From Synaphobranchus kaupii (lineage: Eukaryota > Chordata > Actinopteri > Anguilliformes > Synaphobranchidae), in assembly GCA_029718625.1 (NCBI GenBank), contig CM056380.1, forward strand, positions 100,241,971 through 100,305,970: DNA of 64,000 bases, read 5' to 3'. Made by a program: the position numbers and the translations under genes. Below, piece by piece: positions 50,408 to 60,480 of this stretch. The notes beneath the pieces are model-generated. The model saw nothing but the letters and a program-made list of their open reading frames with translations. It was not told the DNA's origin and did no database searches. Numbering within the stretch: position 1 is the stretch's first letter; each line of letters opens with the position of its first letter.

Positions 50408-50803
50408 CACTGCAAAAAATGACTGTCTTAACAAGTGTTTTAGTCTTGTAATGAGACTTAAAATCATATTTTTTTTCCTCAAAAGTGGAAAATATTATCT
50501 TGTTTTAAGTTATTTTTTACTTGACAAGTGAAATTATCTTACCCCATTGGCAAATCTTGAAATGAGTAAAAATATCTCACCCCACTGGCAGATAGTTTGT
50601 TTTATTTAGCAAAAAAGTAAATAAAACCTGCCATATTTTTACTCATTTCAAGATTTGCCAATGGGGTAAGATAATTTCACTTGTCAAGTAAAAAATAACT
50701 TAAAACAAGCTAATATTTTCCACTTTTGAGGGAAAAAAAGATTTTAAGTCTCATTACAAGACTAAAACACTTGTTAAGACTTAACACTTGTTAAGTCACA
50801 GTG
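50408..50803. mobile_element. Palindromic TA-flanked MITE, copy 1
   Basis: The ends are CACTGCAAAAAATGAC and (inverted) CACTGTGACTTAAC, each bordered by TA (50406-50407 and 50804-50805). Long inverted arms, with GTGAAATTATCTTACCCCAT on the left and its complement on the right, fold the whole element into a near-perfect hairpin. No coding capacity. It belongs to the CACTGCAAAAA foldback class widespread in fishes; the TA duplication suggests mobilisation by a Tc1/mariner-type transposase. Confidence 0.85.
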
Positions 50804-51453
50804 TACCTTCATGTTATCATTATTGGAAAAAGTGGTCGCTTTCTTTTTCCTGCTTTCAAGATGCTCATACCTACCAATAATATGATTGTGTCTTTCCATA
50901 TGAGTAGGCAGAATAAGAATTCTTAGTTTAGTGGTAATTTCCAGAAAGAAAGATTATATGTATATGAATAATGAAATAATGTCAGGAGAAGTGACTGCAG
51001 TGATATTAAAAGAAGAATATAATACATTTTACTAAGTATTACAAAAATACCCAGATCCATTTTGTAAATTAGGTCAAACGTATAACCAGCATGCAGTGGA
51101 TGTCAAAGTATGGCTTCAAAGTGTTCAGAAATAGCCCCTGAGCTATAGCAGTCTTACATCTACTTGATTCATGACCACAGGTTAATCTAGATGAGGTGTA
51201 AGTGCATTACGGAATGATTAAATCCATAAGCTCCTTTATCCTGGGGAATCATACCCCGTGAGATTATGTTTTGCATTAAATAATATACGACACACCCTTC
51301 AAGTCTCCAAAAAATCCACCAACCTAACCAAAATCTTACATAGCATACCGCTAGACAAAAAAAATATGGAACTGATAAAGACATCCTGTAAAAGAAGAAA
51401 ATCAAACTGAAGCATGTGTCTGCGTGCGTGCGTGCGTGCGTGTGTGTGTGTAT

Positions 51454-51495
<42 letters not shown>

Positions 51496-52690
51496 TTTCA
51501 TGAGAAAGATGAAGATCAAAGGTTAAAAATAGAATTTCTAAGGTCTATGATGTTGTTATATTTGCCCTTGATTGTGTTTTGCTTTTAAGAAAAAGTAAAA
51601 CCAGGAAAAAAACAGTGGCTTATGGGTAAACAAATCAGCACTTTATTCTCCCAAAGAATAATATTTACCAAAACAGGACATTAGCGTTAGGCCACACGAT
51701 AATTATCATTACAAACAAACACATTACATTACAAACTCAGGGGCCTACAAAAAGTCAGAGGGCTACAAAATGTGTCCCCCTCTCTGATGCTGGTCAACTG
51801 ATCTCAGGTCAGTGCATAATGTTCAGAATCATGCCTCAATGCTCAGCCCAAAATTTATCTTCATCACAAACTACACGGTGAAATTTGACAATAACTCTGC
51901 AGTACCACCAGAAGCGCTCCCTCTCTGTTACGGCAGCGGCCATTAACCTGGTCCAAAGCTTTTAATGTGGTGTATTCTTTTTAGGGAAGGTCCATAAAAA
52001 TCCTTCTAGCATCCCTTAGTTATAATAAGGTCTTCATACAACAAAGTATATTCTACATGCTACAAATTTAAGACCAAGGTACCCTTCAAAGCCGAGGGGG
52101 GGGAAATATAACCATAACTCATTTCAAACTGTAATTCATTGCACTGAGCCTCGTCATCTCACAGCAAGGGCCAGCGTATATCATTTGAAAAGTGCTTGTA
52201 TTTAGCGAGCGGACACTTCACCTGGAATGCTAATAGCCCACACTGTGTCACCCAAGCAGCAAATAGAGTTAGAGTTCCTATAGAGTTCCTACTTCTCTCC
52301 CTAGGAGCCGACACCAGACATATTACGCTTGTTGTCAGTCTGCTCCAAGCTGTTGGCCCCGCAGCACAACGAGTCTTTCAGCTTTCAGGCAGATTAGACA
52401 GACGATAGGCATGCTGGCATTCAGGTCATTGTGCTCTTAAAACTCGCCTTTCAAAGTTTCCACCTGTGAAACAATGGCCTGTGTGGCCCTGCTTGTCCGG
52501 CAGAGCTTAATAACTAACTCACTGCTTTTACCCCACATCGCTACATCACTACATCACTATTCAAATCTAATTGAATGTAAGCACATGTGCATATATACAT
52601 GTACAGTAGATTCAAATGTAGTTTGAATGTCTCATCAAGATCTAAGAGAATAAACTCATCAAGTCATCCATTGTTCCATAACACAATTAA
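50804..52690. other. 5' flank/intergenic, no gene seen
   Basis: AT-rich with a large TGCG/TG microsatellite (51421-51494). Nothing else recognised. Confidence 0.55.
51421..51494. repeat. (TGCG)n(TG)n compound microsatellite
   Basis: Five TGCG units pass into about 26 TG units with a few interruptions; alternating purine-pyrimidine, so Z-DNA prone. Confidence 0.96.
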
Positions 52691-52714
52691 TCACTTTGCA
52701 AGCTGGAGGACATG

Positions 52715-52800
52715 CCTTAAAATGTTTTGTGTTAAGGAATTGTCTGGAATTGCACCTTTTTGATTACGGGCCAGGTTTCTTAACCACTACGTCATACACT
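52715..52800. mobile_element. Possible LINE/SINE tail fragment
   Basis: TTAACCACTACGTCATACACTGCC resembles the CTAACCACTGC...TGCC end of fish retroposon tails (compare 56930-56948), but the rest is too short and diverged to assign. Confidence 0.25.
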
Positions 52801-53656
52801 GCCAATAGATCCCATTTGACTGAATGGGGAATAAAGCTGATCTCAAGAGATTTGTTAAGAAATTATCTGGCAAATATACTGTATAGCATACGGTGAATGA
52901 GGATTAATGAGCAAAGTGGCTAATTAGGTATGTATGCACTTACTCTGAATAATGTAAAAATGTGTTATATTAGTTAGAATTCTGCATTTACTAGCACAGA
53001 CTATTCATTAAAGCAAATGATTATATTTATATATAATTATATAATATAGATTTGACACAAATATTATTTCATGCTTTGTTGTGCAGTAACAGCACACCAA
53101 GCCAAGCTAAAATTCATTATACCTTTGCCTCTTGTGCCTTATTGCTCTTGTACAAAATCAAGATGGTGGACCCAGTATACTTTACCAAGGACAGCCTGTT
53201 AGTCCATTGTTGAAAGCTTTTCTTGAACTCATTTCAATTTAAATTAAAGAGTTCAAAAATTCACAACCGTTACAGTTCAGTGGAATGCAGTGTGTGTATG
53301 TGTGTTTGGTCCCTTCAGTGGACAATGTGAGCACATTCTTTAGCTAAAAATGGCTTCTCAAAGGCTGTTGTATAAGTATGGCATCAGGTTTGTCATATGA
53401 CAAAACTATTTCTTTCCTGTTTTACAATAACCTAAAAGTAACTCTCCTCTTGAAAGACAACTTACTTTAATGTCATCCTGCCTTTTTTGCTGTCATTTTA
53501 CTGAGCGATTTCACTGCAGCTGCGACTACTTAACCGGACCTTTCCAACAAGTTAACAATGCCCCATTATGCATACGGCCTCCTGATTAAGCTGAGCTCTT
53601 CAACTTTGACCTCTTCGTCAGATTTTCAGATTATAAAGAGGAGGAAGGAGTTATAG
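52801..53656. other. Intergenic AT-rich stretch
   Basis: Contains an AT-rich tract (53025-53050); no gene or transposon recognised. Confidence 0.55.
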
Positions 53657-53704
53657 GGAGAGAGAGAGCAGAGATGGAGAGAAAGAGAGAGAGAGAGAGA
53701 GAGA
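53657..53704. repeat. (GA)n microsatellite, imperfect
   Basis: GA-rich purine tract ending in about 10 pure GA units, immediately before a CpG-rich block. Confidence 0.93.
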
Positions 53705-53990
53705 CCACATGACAGCAGTGAGAGGGCCGGTCATGTGGTGCGTGTTAGATTTAACGCGCTTCCATCCTCCCGCTCGCCGTGTCCGAGATCTCCTCTATTG
53801 CGTAACCCCTCTGCTCAGCTGCAGGCCCGTGCCAGTGTGTTCTTATTTCCCCTCCACTGAGTCCCGGAGAGCAGAGCTGAATAATTCAGCGCAACATGAC
53901 AGAGCCGGGGAGCGCGACCACTCCGCTCGCTCCGTCGGACATCAGCTGCCGCAGATCGCTGGAAACACAGAGCAGCAAATGACATGTTAG
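53705..53990 (+). promoter_or_regulatory. CpG-rich block with possible plus-strand first exon
   Basis: A GA-repeat followed by CpG-dense sequence resembles a GAGA-type promoter. A short frame starts at ATG 53896 (good context, A at -3), reads MTEPGSATTPLAPSDISC... and stops at 53982 after 28 residues. A weak donor-like GTTAGT follows at about 53986. The peptide is not recognised. It may be a 5' exon of an unidentified divergent transcript. Confidence 0.3.
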
Positions 53991-56568
53991 TCTGTTTTTA
54001 TTTTTATATTTCTTTCTCTGCAGCACATACACACCCGTGCACGCCTCCGTAGATGTGAACGCGTCGTTCTGAGAATCAGTCGACGGCCACACTACACGCT
54101 GCGACGATGTGTTGTAATTCCGTGTCAGAGACTGGAACTGCAATGAGTTAGACTGTGGGTATGGCACTCCGGGCTTGGCGAAGGATTGTTTTTGTCTGCG
54201 CTATATGGGTCATTCCCGTCATTGGCTGCGGTGCCTTTAGGGAGACTGTTTTAGATTTTCCTCAGGTTTCAATTCTGATTACTTAAAGATACTTTCCTAC
54301 GGCATACACAACACTACCTTTTTTCCTCATGGCAAAGGCTTGGTTCCTTGCCAGCCGGCTGAATAGATTCCAGAAGTGCTGGCAAAGACATAGGCAATCG
54401 CATGGACTGATTTGACTTTCATAATTGAATATACTATATTTTCCTTCCATGAAGTCATCATTTGGCTCAGCGCTAAAGTAAATGCATTCTATGGAAAGTC
54501 CTATACTGAGGTTCAAGAAGGGATTGGATGGATGTGTAATATACCCTATCATGTGGGATGGAAGACCTTATCCTCAATCAAAGGGGACCTGGGAATATGT
54601 CCCCCACACTGTAATAAGACTTTGAGTTCACTTGTTTTGGCATTTGAAAGTGTCACAAAAAAAAAAAAAAAAGATTGCACACAACCCATTGTAGGATGGG
54701 GGAACGATCACTTCCAAATGACATATGGGTAAAATGCGAACACATATCTTTGCCCTTGCAAAATGATCCCTGCATCAATCCTTTAATACCCGGTGAATGT
54801 ATTGTTTGACATTCTGTGGTCAGGTGTTTTTCTGTTTGTTTAACCAGGGTGAGGGTATCATGGCAGAGGCTCTCGTGCACAGTGAAGAGTGGGGCTTGGC
54901 CTTGGCAAGTTCTTTAAACAGCCGAACAAGCTATCGCTCCGTGTCCTGTCAGTAACAGGATAGCGATAAAAAAAACTAAACTGTAAGCTGATAAGGAAAG
55001 TTTGACTGTTGACTGTGTGTTCTGAGTGATTAATCCTCTCTTACATTATTTTAAGTTTTGTGGCTCCTCTCCAGTGTCAGGCAATAACCCTTTAGACACA
55101 CAGAGCTTGACTGCTTTCTGGCCACATGGGCTTCTGGGATTTATAGAGTTTGCAATATGCAATATGTACGCTCCAGTGTAGTTTATCTGTGACTGATATA
55201 GTGTGCTTTACATCCATCCTAGTTTCTCTGCATTGGACTGTGTGCTTTATTTAGACTCTGTCACTTGCACAGTGCGGTATATGTCTTGAGGTCTAGAGGT
55301 TAAACTGGTCTCTGTTTTAAATCCTCACACTGACTTTCTTTTAATGACAATATTATGAGAATCTTTTTTTCTCTTTTTAACTAATCTGCCAGTGAACATC
55401 TTTGAGTCCTGGCGTCCAGCACAAAGCAGGACCCCCCCCCCCCCCCCCCCCCCCCTGTGCTGCTGAACTACAGAGTCATTATTAATGGAACACATTTGCT
55501 CTTTGTGGAAACCTGAGCACATATTATTTCTTGGCGAACATGGCGGATTTCTCTATTTCTAACACTCTGTCCAGGGGAGCATATGGCCTGCTGTCAGAGG
55601 GCTGCAGGTGGTTCCTCTTTCCTGGCTGACAGGATCTGAGTCTCAATGTCAAGGAGTAGAACAAAGGCCCTTGCTGCCATATTGGAACCAGTGCACTACA
55701 ACATGGACGGCCATTTTATTCTGCATTCCTAAGTGCACCGTGCCTGCTGTATGGTAGGCTATATTGCACATTTATACATTCCACATGGCAACTATACTGA
55801 TTGCAGTGCCAAAATGTCTGCCACTTTAAGTATATGAGAGACAGAAAGTAAGAGAGACAGAGAAATTAATATTTAATTCAGAATGATCAAAAACAATAGG
55901 ACAGCTGCCTGTACCAGACCTCTTACTACACAATAAAACATCAAATAATTTAAAATAGACTAAGCTCATGTTCTGTGCTGTTAGGTTTTCTGTTTAGTAA
56001 ACCGTGGCCCCATTAAATAGGTTTCTACCAGTTGTTGAATAGTAAAATTGTATGAAAAAAATGTTTTTTTTTGTGTAAGAAGCCAGAAAGCGCAGCAAGG
56101 CCAGGAGATAAGTCAATTGAAACATTTTGCACTAATCTTTCCGAAGGTACAGGAATGTCACAAACGTCTCGCTGCATTAGGCAGGTGCAGAGCCAGTGTG
56201 AGAAGCTGGACACTGAAATTTCATACCGTTTTACTTATGAAAGGCTTTATTTAATAAGCTGTTTTAATTCCAGTTATGAACAGTTCAGTGTCCCCTCTTG
56301 AGTGTAAATAAACAGCGCATTTGTTTCCTCTTAAATAAGCAATTATTTATTTATAAAAGACCCTTTTTACACAGAAATCACAAGATACAGTATATTATTC
56401 CCAGAGTCATTGATAGAGTTTATAAGAGAGTATCAACTATATATATAATTTAATTGGATAACATTTGTCTATTTATTTTATATGCGGTGGGCTGCATTCA
56501 TTTTTGCTGTTATAGTGGAGATGAGATTTTATGATGACCCCAGATGAAATTCCTGCTTTAAATGTCTA
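53991..56568. other. Intergenic stretch, no gene seen
   Basis: Mostly AT-rich, with a poly-A run (54656-54672) and a 24-base C run (55432-55455). Frames near 56048-56301 resemble an exon only superficially. Confidence 0.5.
55432..55455. repeat. Poly-C tract (24)
   Basis: Uninterrupted C run on the plus strand. Confidence 0.95.
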
Positions 56569-56582
56569 TCTTATCATGGCCC
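56569..56582. repeat. Left target-site duplication of the retroposed tail
   Basis: TCTTATCATGGCCC, identical to 56949-56962. Confidence 0.9.
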
Positions 56583-56948
56583 ATCCATCCATCCATCCAT
56601 CCATTATCTAGCCCGCTTATTCCTGGTCAGGGTCGCGGGGGGTGCTGGAGCCTATCCCAGCATGCATTGGGCGAGAGGCAGGAATACACCCTGGACAGGC
56701 CGCCAATCCATCACAGGGCACACACACCATTCACTCACACACTCATACCAATGGGCAATTTAGAGTCTCCAACTAGCCTAACCTGCATGTCTTTGGACTG
56801 TGGGAGGAAACCGGAGTACCCGGAGGAAACCCACGCAGACACGGGGAGAACATGCAAACTCCACACAGAAAGGCCCCCAGCCGGGATTCAAACTCGGTAC
56901 CTTCTTGCTGTGAGGCGACAGTGCTAACCACTGCACCACCGTGCCGCC
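56583..56948 (-). mobile_element. Retroposed LINE tail (RTE/L2-type dispersed repeat) with target-site duplication
   Basis: A 366-bp copy of the abundant fish repeat containing GGAGCCTATCCCAGCATGCA, GGGCAATTTAGAGTC, CATGTCTTTGGACTGTGGG and CTAACCACTGCACCACCG. The ATCC microsatellite at its left end is the inverted 3' tail (GGAT)n, so the element points to the minus strand. TCTTATCATGGCCC occurs directly outside both ends (56569-56582 and 56949-56962), a 14-bp target-site duplication from target-primed reverse transcription. It is 5'-truncated with no coding part. Confidence 0.92.
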
Positions 56949-56962
56949 TCTTATCATGGCCC
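56949..56962. repeat. Right target-site duplication of the retroposed tail
   Basis: TCTTATCATGGCCC, identical to 56569-56582. Confidence 0.9.
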
Positions 56963-57566
56963 CTTCACTGTAATTAGGACAGTTTTATATTCCTTTCAGA
57001 TTTTAAATTGCCATTTTGCTGCGAAAGACATTCTATTTTGCAGCAATCACATGTAATTGTATAAGCGGCTGCTTGAATAGTTTGAATCCCAGATGGGGAA
57101 CTTCTGTTGAGCTCATCAGTACAACAAAAACCATTTACGCTGAACCAAAACCACTTGTTAATCTCGACTGTTTGAGCTCCATTGTATTATAATAATCCAA
57201 AGGAAGCTACACAGTAAATGCCCGGTTCCACGGACACAACAACTTGAACAATAACTATAAAAAAACTTTTTTTAAAGTTTCAGTTCAAATGAATGAATGT
57301 GTCCACTGTCCACACTACTATAATGATGTAAAGTAGATTGATATGTTGTGGAGAGTTTTCTACCTCAGAGGTGGATCAAGGTTTTTCCCCTTTCATGGGG
57401 AACCCGCTAATGGATTTCACATTAACGGTAAATGATTAATAATTTAGAAGGAACTGAACAATGCCTAAAATTTGAGTTTGTTTATTCAGTAGAGCCCACC
57501 TATTAGAATAAAGAGACGACACATCACAAAATAACACAATAACACAAAACATTTATTTGCAAATAA
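56963..57566. other. Intergenic AT-rich stretch, no gene seen
   Basis: Nothing recognised. Confidence 0.6.
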
Positions 57567-57570
57567 TTAA

Positions 57571-58291
57571 AGGAGCTATATGTAACAAATTTACTGTACT
57601 AAATCATAAAATGACCATGATATGTCATTAAGGAAGATTAAGGAAACATGCTAACAGATTAAGGAAACAAGTCGAAATACTGGCTTCTCCGACAACAATG
57701 CTACAGCCAGTATGTTCTCCTTTGAAATTTCCATTCCGTGTCGAAACGTCTGTATTTGTTTTGGCCTGTGTGATTCACTATTCTCCGAGTTGACTCCGAG
57801 TCCACTGCCCATTAGGAACAACCAGATGTACTCCGGCACTCCAACAGCCGATTCATGAATGGCTAAGCTAAGTTCAACATCGTTTCCATTTAGCTAGCTA
57901 GCTAAAGATTTAAATATATATATGTATATAGTTACTCGCTAAACATACCACTAACGTTAGCTTATATCTGTGTGACCGTAAACATAGCCAGCCATGCATC
58001 TAGCTAACATTGACAGAGTTATAAAAAATCACATGAGCCAGTTTATAATTTGCAAACAATAAATTGCAAAAAAACTAATTGCAAACATATACATTAGCTG
58101 ATCAACTTACAGTGTAGGACTCGTCGTCACTTGTCATTGTCAAAATAGAATAAGCTCGTCTCAAAATATAATGTTGCGCTCGGCTCGTCTTGCGCTCATG
58201 TTCATTCAGTGTCTCGACTCTCTCCAATATTGTGAATTTTGATGGCAGTACCCATTTTAAACGCTCGGTGTCAATGTTACATATAGCTCCT
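57571..58291. mobile_element. Second TTAA-target DNA transposon
   Basis: Terminal inverted repeats AGGAGCTATATGTAACA at the left (57571) and its complement ending at 58291, with TTAA on both outer sides (57567-57570 and 58292-58295). The interior is 721 bp with short chance frames and no transposase, so it is non-autonomous. The termini differ from the element at 27930, so it is another family of the same target preference (Kolobok/piggyBac-type). Confidence 0.8.
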
Positions 58292-58295
58292 TTAA

Positions 58296-59927
58296 CAAAA
58301 GACAACAGTATTAATAGAAAAGATAATCTGTATTTCACTCAAATACAATAGTTATCTAATAGTCTCAAGTCTCAAAAGATTTGAGGTTATTATACTTGTC
58401 GGTGAAGACTTGAGCTGGGCCATGGTGATGTCCTTTGACTGCAGGAAGTCAAAGGTCAGTCCATCCTCCTGGTTTTAGTTTTTCACCAAAACCAATGTCT
58501 TGACCTCAGGTTTACTCGGAATCTTCCCCGCGAGTAATGGAGTGAAGACTCGAGTCCCAGCCTAACGTTTCTTATGATGGTCTCATCACAAGGGCAGGCC
58601 TGGCTTGGTCCAGGGCCTTGGGGTGTGTTCCAGTCAGGAACAAAAAGAGCTGTAAAGCAAAAAAGCCTGAAAAAAGGAGATAAGTGAGAAGCAGGCAACT
58701 GTATGTGTTGGACACCTACTGTATATCCATTAGGTAAATCAGTGTTGATTGGCTTGTAGGGAAGAGGAAGCCCATCCCACATTAAAAGCTATTGGTCAGC
58801 TCTGATGTCACACACAATAGTTTGTGTCCCACGCATTTGAGGAGAGGGTGTCCGATGGCACACTCCATTGAGTCGTAAAATGTTCTCAATTTCCTTTTGT
58901 TGGAAGCAAATCATTTACTTTGCTCAACAAAGAATACAATTTGTGCACCCTACAATGACAATAAAACAGGTGCTTCTAGATTTGAACTTGAAATGCACAT
59001 TTAAAGTAACTGGGATGTGAATTATGCAATACCATTGTAACATATTTTATTAGGTTGCTTAGTGGGATCATAACTTGCATTTCTCGCAGCACAGTTGAAC
59101 AATATGTTCTTCGTGATGCTGTCACAAGCCAGCCAGAAGAAAATAAAACTGACAAGGAATTAATTACTGAAGAACAAATCTGGCTTGTATAGCTTCTGTC
59201 CAATTTAAGAATTATGTATATGTGTTGTACTTGGTTCATCTAATTTAAGCACAATACACAATAGTACAATAAAAAGGAGAGACAAATCAAACCAGTGTGT
59301 AATGCCGTACTGGAGGGTGATGGAACCGTGTGAAATCTTACCGTGAATTTTTACAATTTAAATTATTCCTTGATGAGTTTCAGTGTTGGACCCGTTGTTC
59401 CATTCTTGATGAAAGCATTGATAGAAGTTAGCCGACAAGAAAATAGTGAATGTTAAGGCTTATTAGGGTTTATTAAGGCTTATTAGGAAATGGTTAGCCC
59501 ATATTTGCAGCCCATATTTGCTCTGAATCTCACCGACTGTGCGATTGACCTCTCATGATCTGGCCTAGAGGGAGTACTGCTTATACTCCACTAATTTAGT
59601 GTGTGGCCCTCAGACGTTCCGAATATTCCCATTCAGCCTGGGAAAATAAACGCAGGGTCCAGATTAAACAAGTTCATCTAACTGAAAATCCTGGCATTTG
59701 AACAATTTAAAGACTTTAGCTGTACACAAAGGGTGCCATTATTTTCCAAACTGTGGAGAGATTAAAGGAAGCTTTAGTTTCCCTGAAGAAGGAACACATT
59801 GCATGCATTCAGTTTAGGGACAATCCTTTTGCAAATTAAACACTATGGCATTAAATGAAGCAAAGATTTTAGAAAACCAAGATAGTTGGAAAGTTCATAT
59901 CACATAGTATTCTGATAAAAAAAACTA
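58296..59927. other. Intergenic stretch, no gene seen
   Basis: Contains the inverted nuclear-receptor-like motif pair (58429-58458). The 99-codon minus frame at 58483-58782 has no recognisable domain. Confidence 0.5.
58429..58458. promoter_or_regulatory. Inverted pair of DR1-like (HNF4/COUP-TF-type) half-site motifs
   Basis: TGTCCTTTGACT, a 6-base spacer, then AGTCAAAGGTCA: 11 of 12 positions pair. Each arm resembles a DR1 nuclear-receptor element (AGGTCAAAGGTCA), one per strand. Candidate only. Confidence 0.3.
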
Positions 59928-60215
59928 CACTGCAAAAACCAAAACATAAGTCAATTTTAACGAGCATTTTAGTCATATTTAGATTTAAAAACTTATTTCT
60001 ATTACTTTTTTTTTGCTAAAAAACACAAAACGATTGCCAATGGGGTGAGATAGTTTTACTCATTTCAAGATTTGCCAATGGGGCAAGATAATTTCACTTA
60101 TCAAGCAAAAAGTAACTTAAAACAAGCTAATGTTTTCTCTTGAGAGAAAAAAAATAAGATTTTAAGTCTCATTGCAAGACTAAAACACTAAAAATGAAGA
60201 CATTTTTTTGCAGTG
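59928..60215. mobile_element. Palindromic TA-flanked MITE, copy 2 (partly deleted)
   Basis: The ends CACTGCAAAAACC and TTTTTTGCAGTG are bordered by TA. The core shares TTTGCCAATGGGGYAAGATA, TTAAAACAAGCTAAT and TTTTAAGTCTCATT with the element at 50408, so both belong to one family. It is about 100 bp shorter, and one arm has diverged more than the other. Confidence 0.85.
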
Positions 60216-60344
60216 TAATGTTATTCAAAACACAAATAACGTGTTTCATATATTGCATGTAATTTGGCAGATTAGATAAGGAAGGGTAACTGGAGGATTG
60301 CTTGTAATATGAACAATATAATATGGTGTCACATATCATGTGCA

Positions 60345-60480
60345 CCACCTCTGTTATACCCTTGAGCAAGGCACTTATCCTGAACAAATACAGCAAAATG
60401 GTTAGCTTTATAAATGTATGACAATATAAAGCTTTGAAAATTGGCCTGGATAATGCCTCTGGTAAGACAAATTACATAAT
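60345..60480 (+). mobile_element. SINE relic
   Basis: TACCCTTGAGCAAGGCACTTATCC followed by TATAAATGTATGACAATATA and CTGGATAATGCCTCTGGTAA matches the order of the conserved 3' part of common fish SINEs (CCTTGAGCAAGGCACTT ... CTGGATAAGAGCGTCTGCTAA). The tRNA-like head is not recognisable and the copy is clearly diverged. Confidence 0.55.

Noticed and set aside
51187..51519. 110-codon His/Thr-repeat minus frame
   Set aside because: Generated by the TG/TGCG microsatellite.
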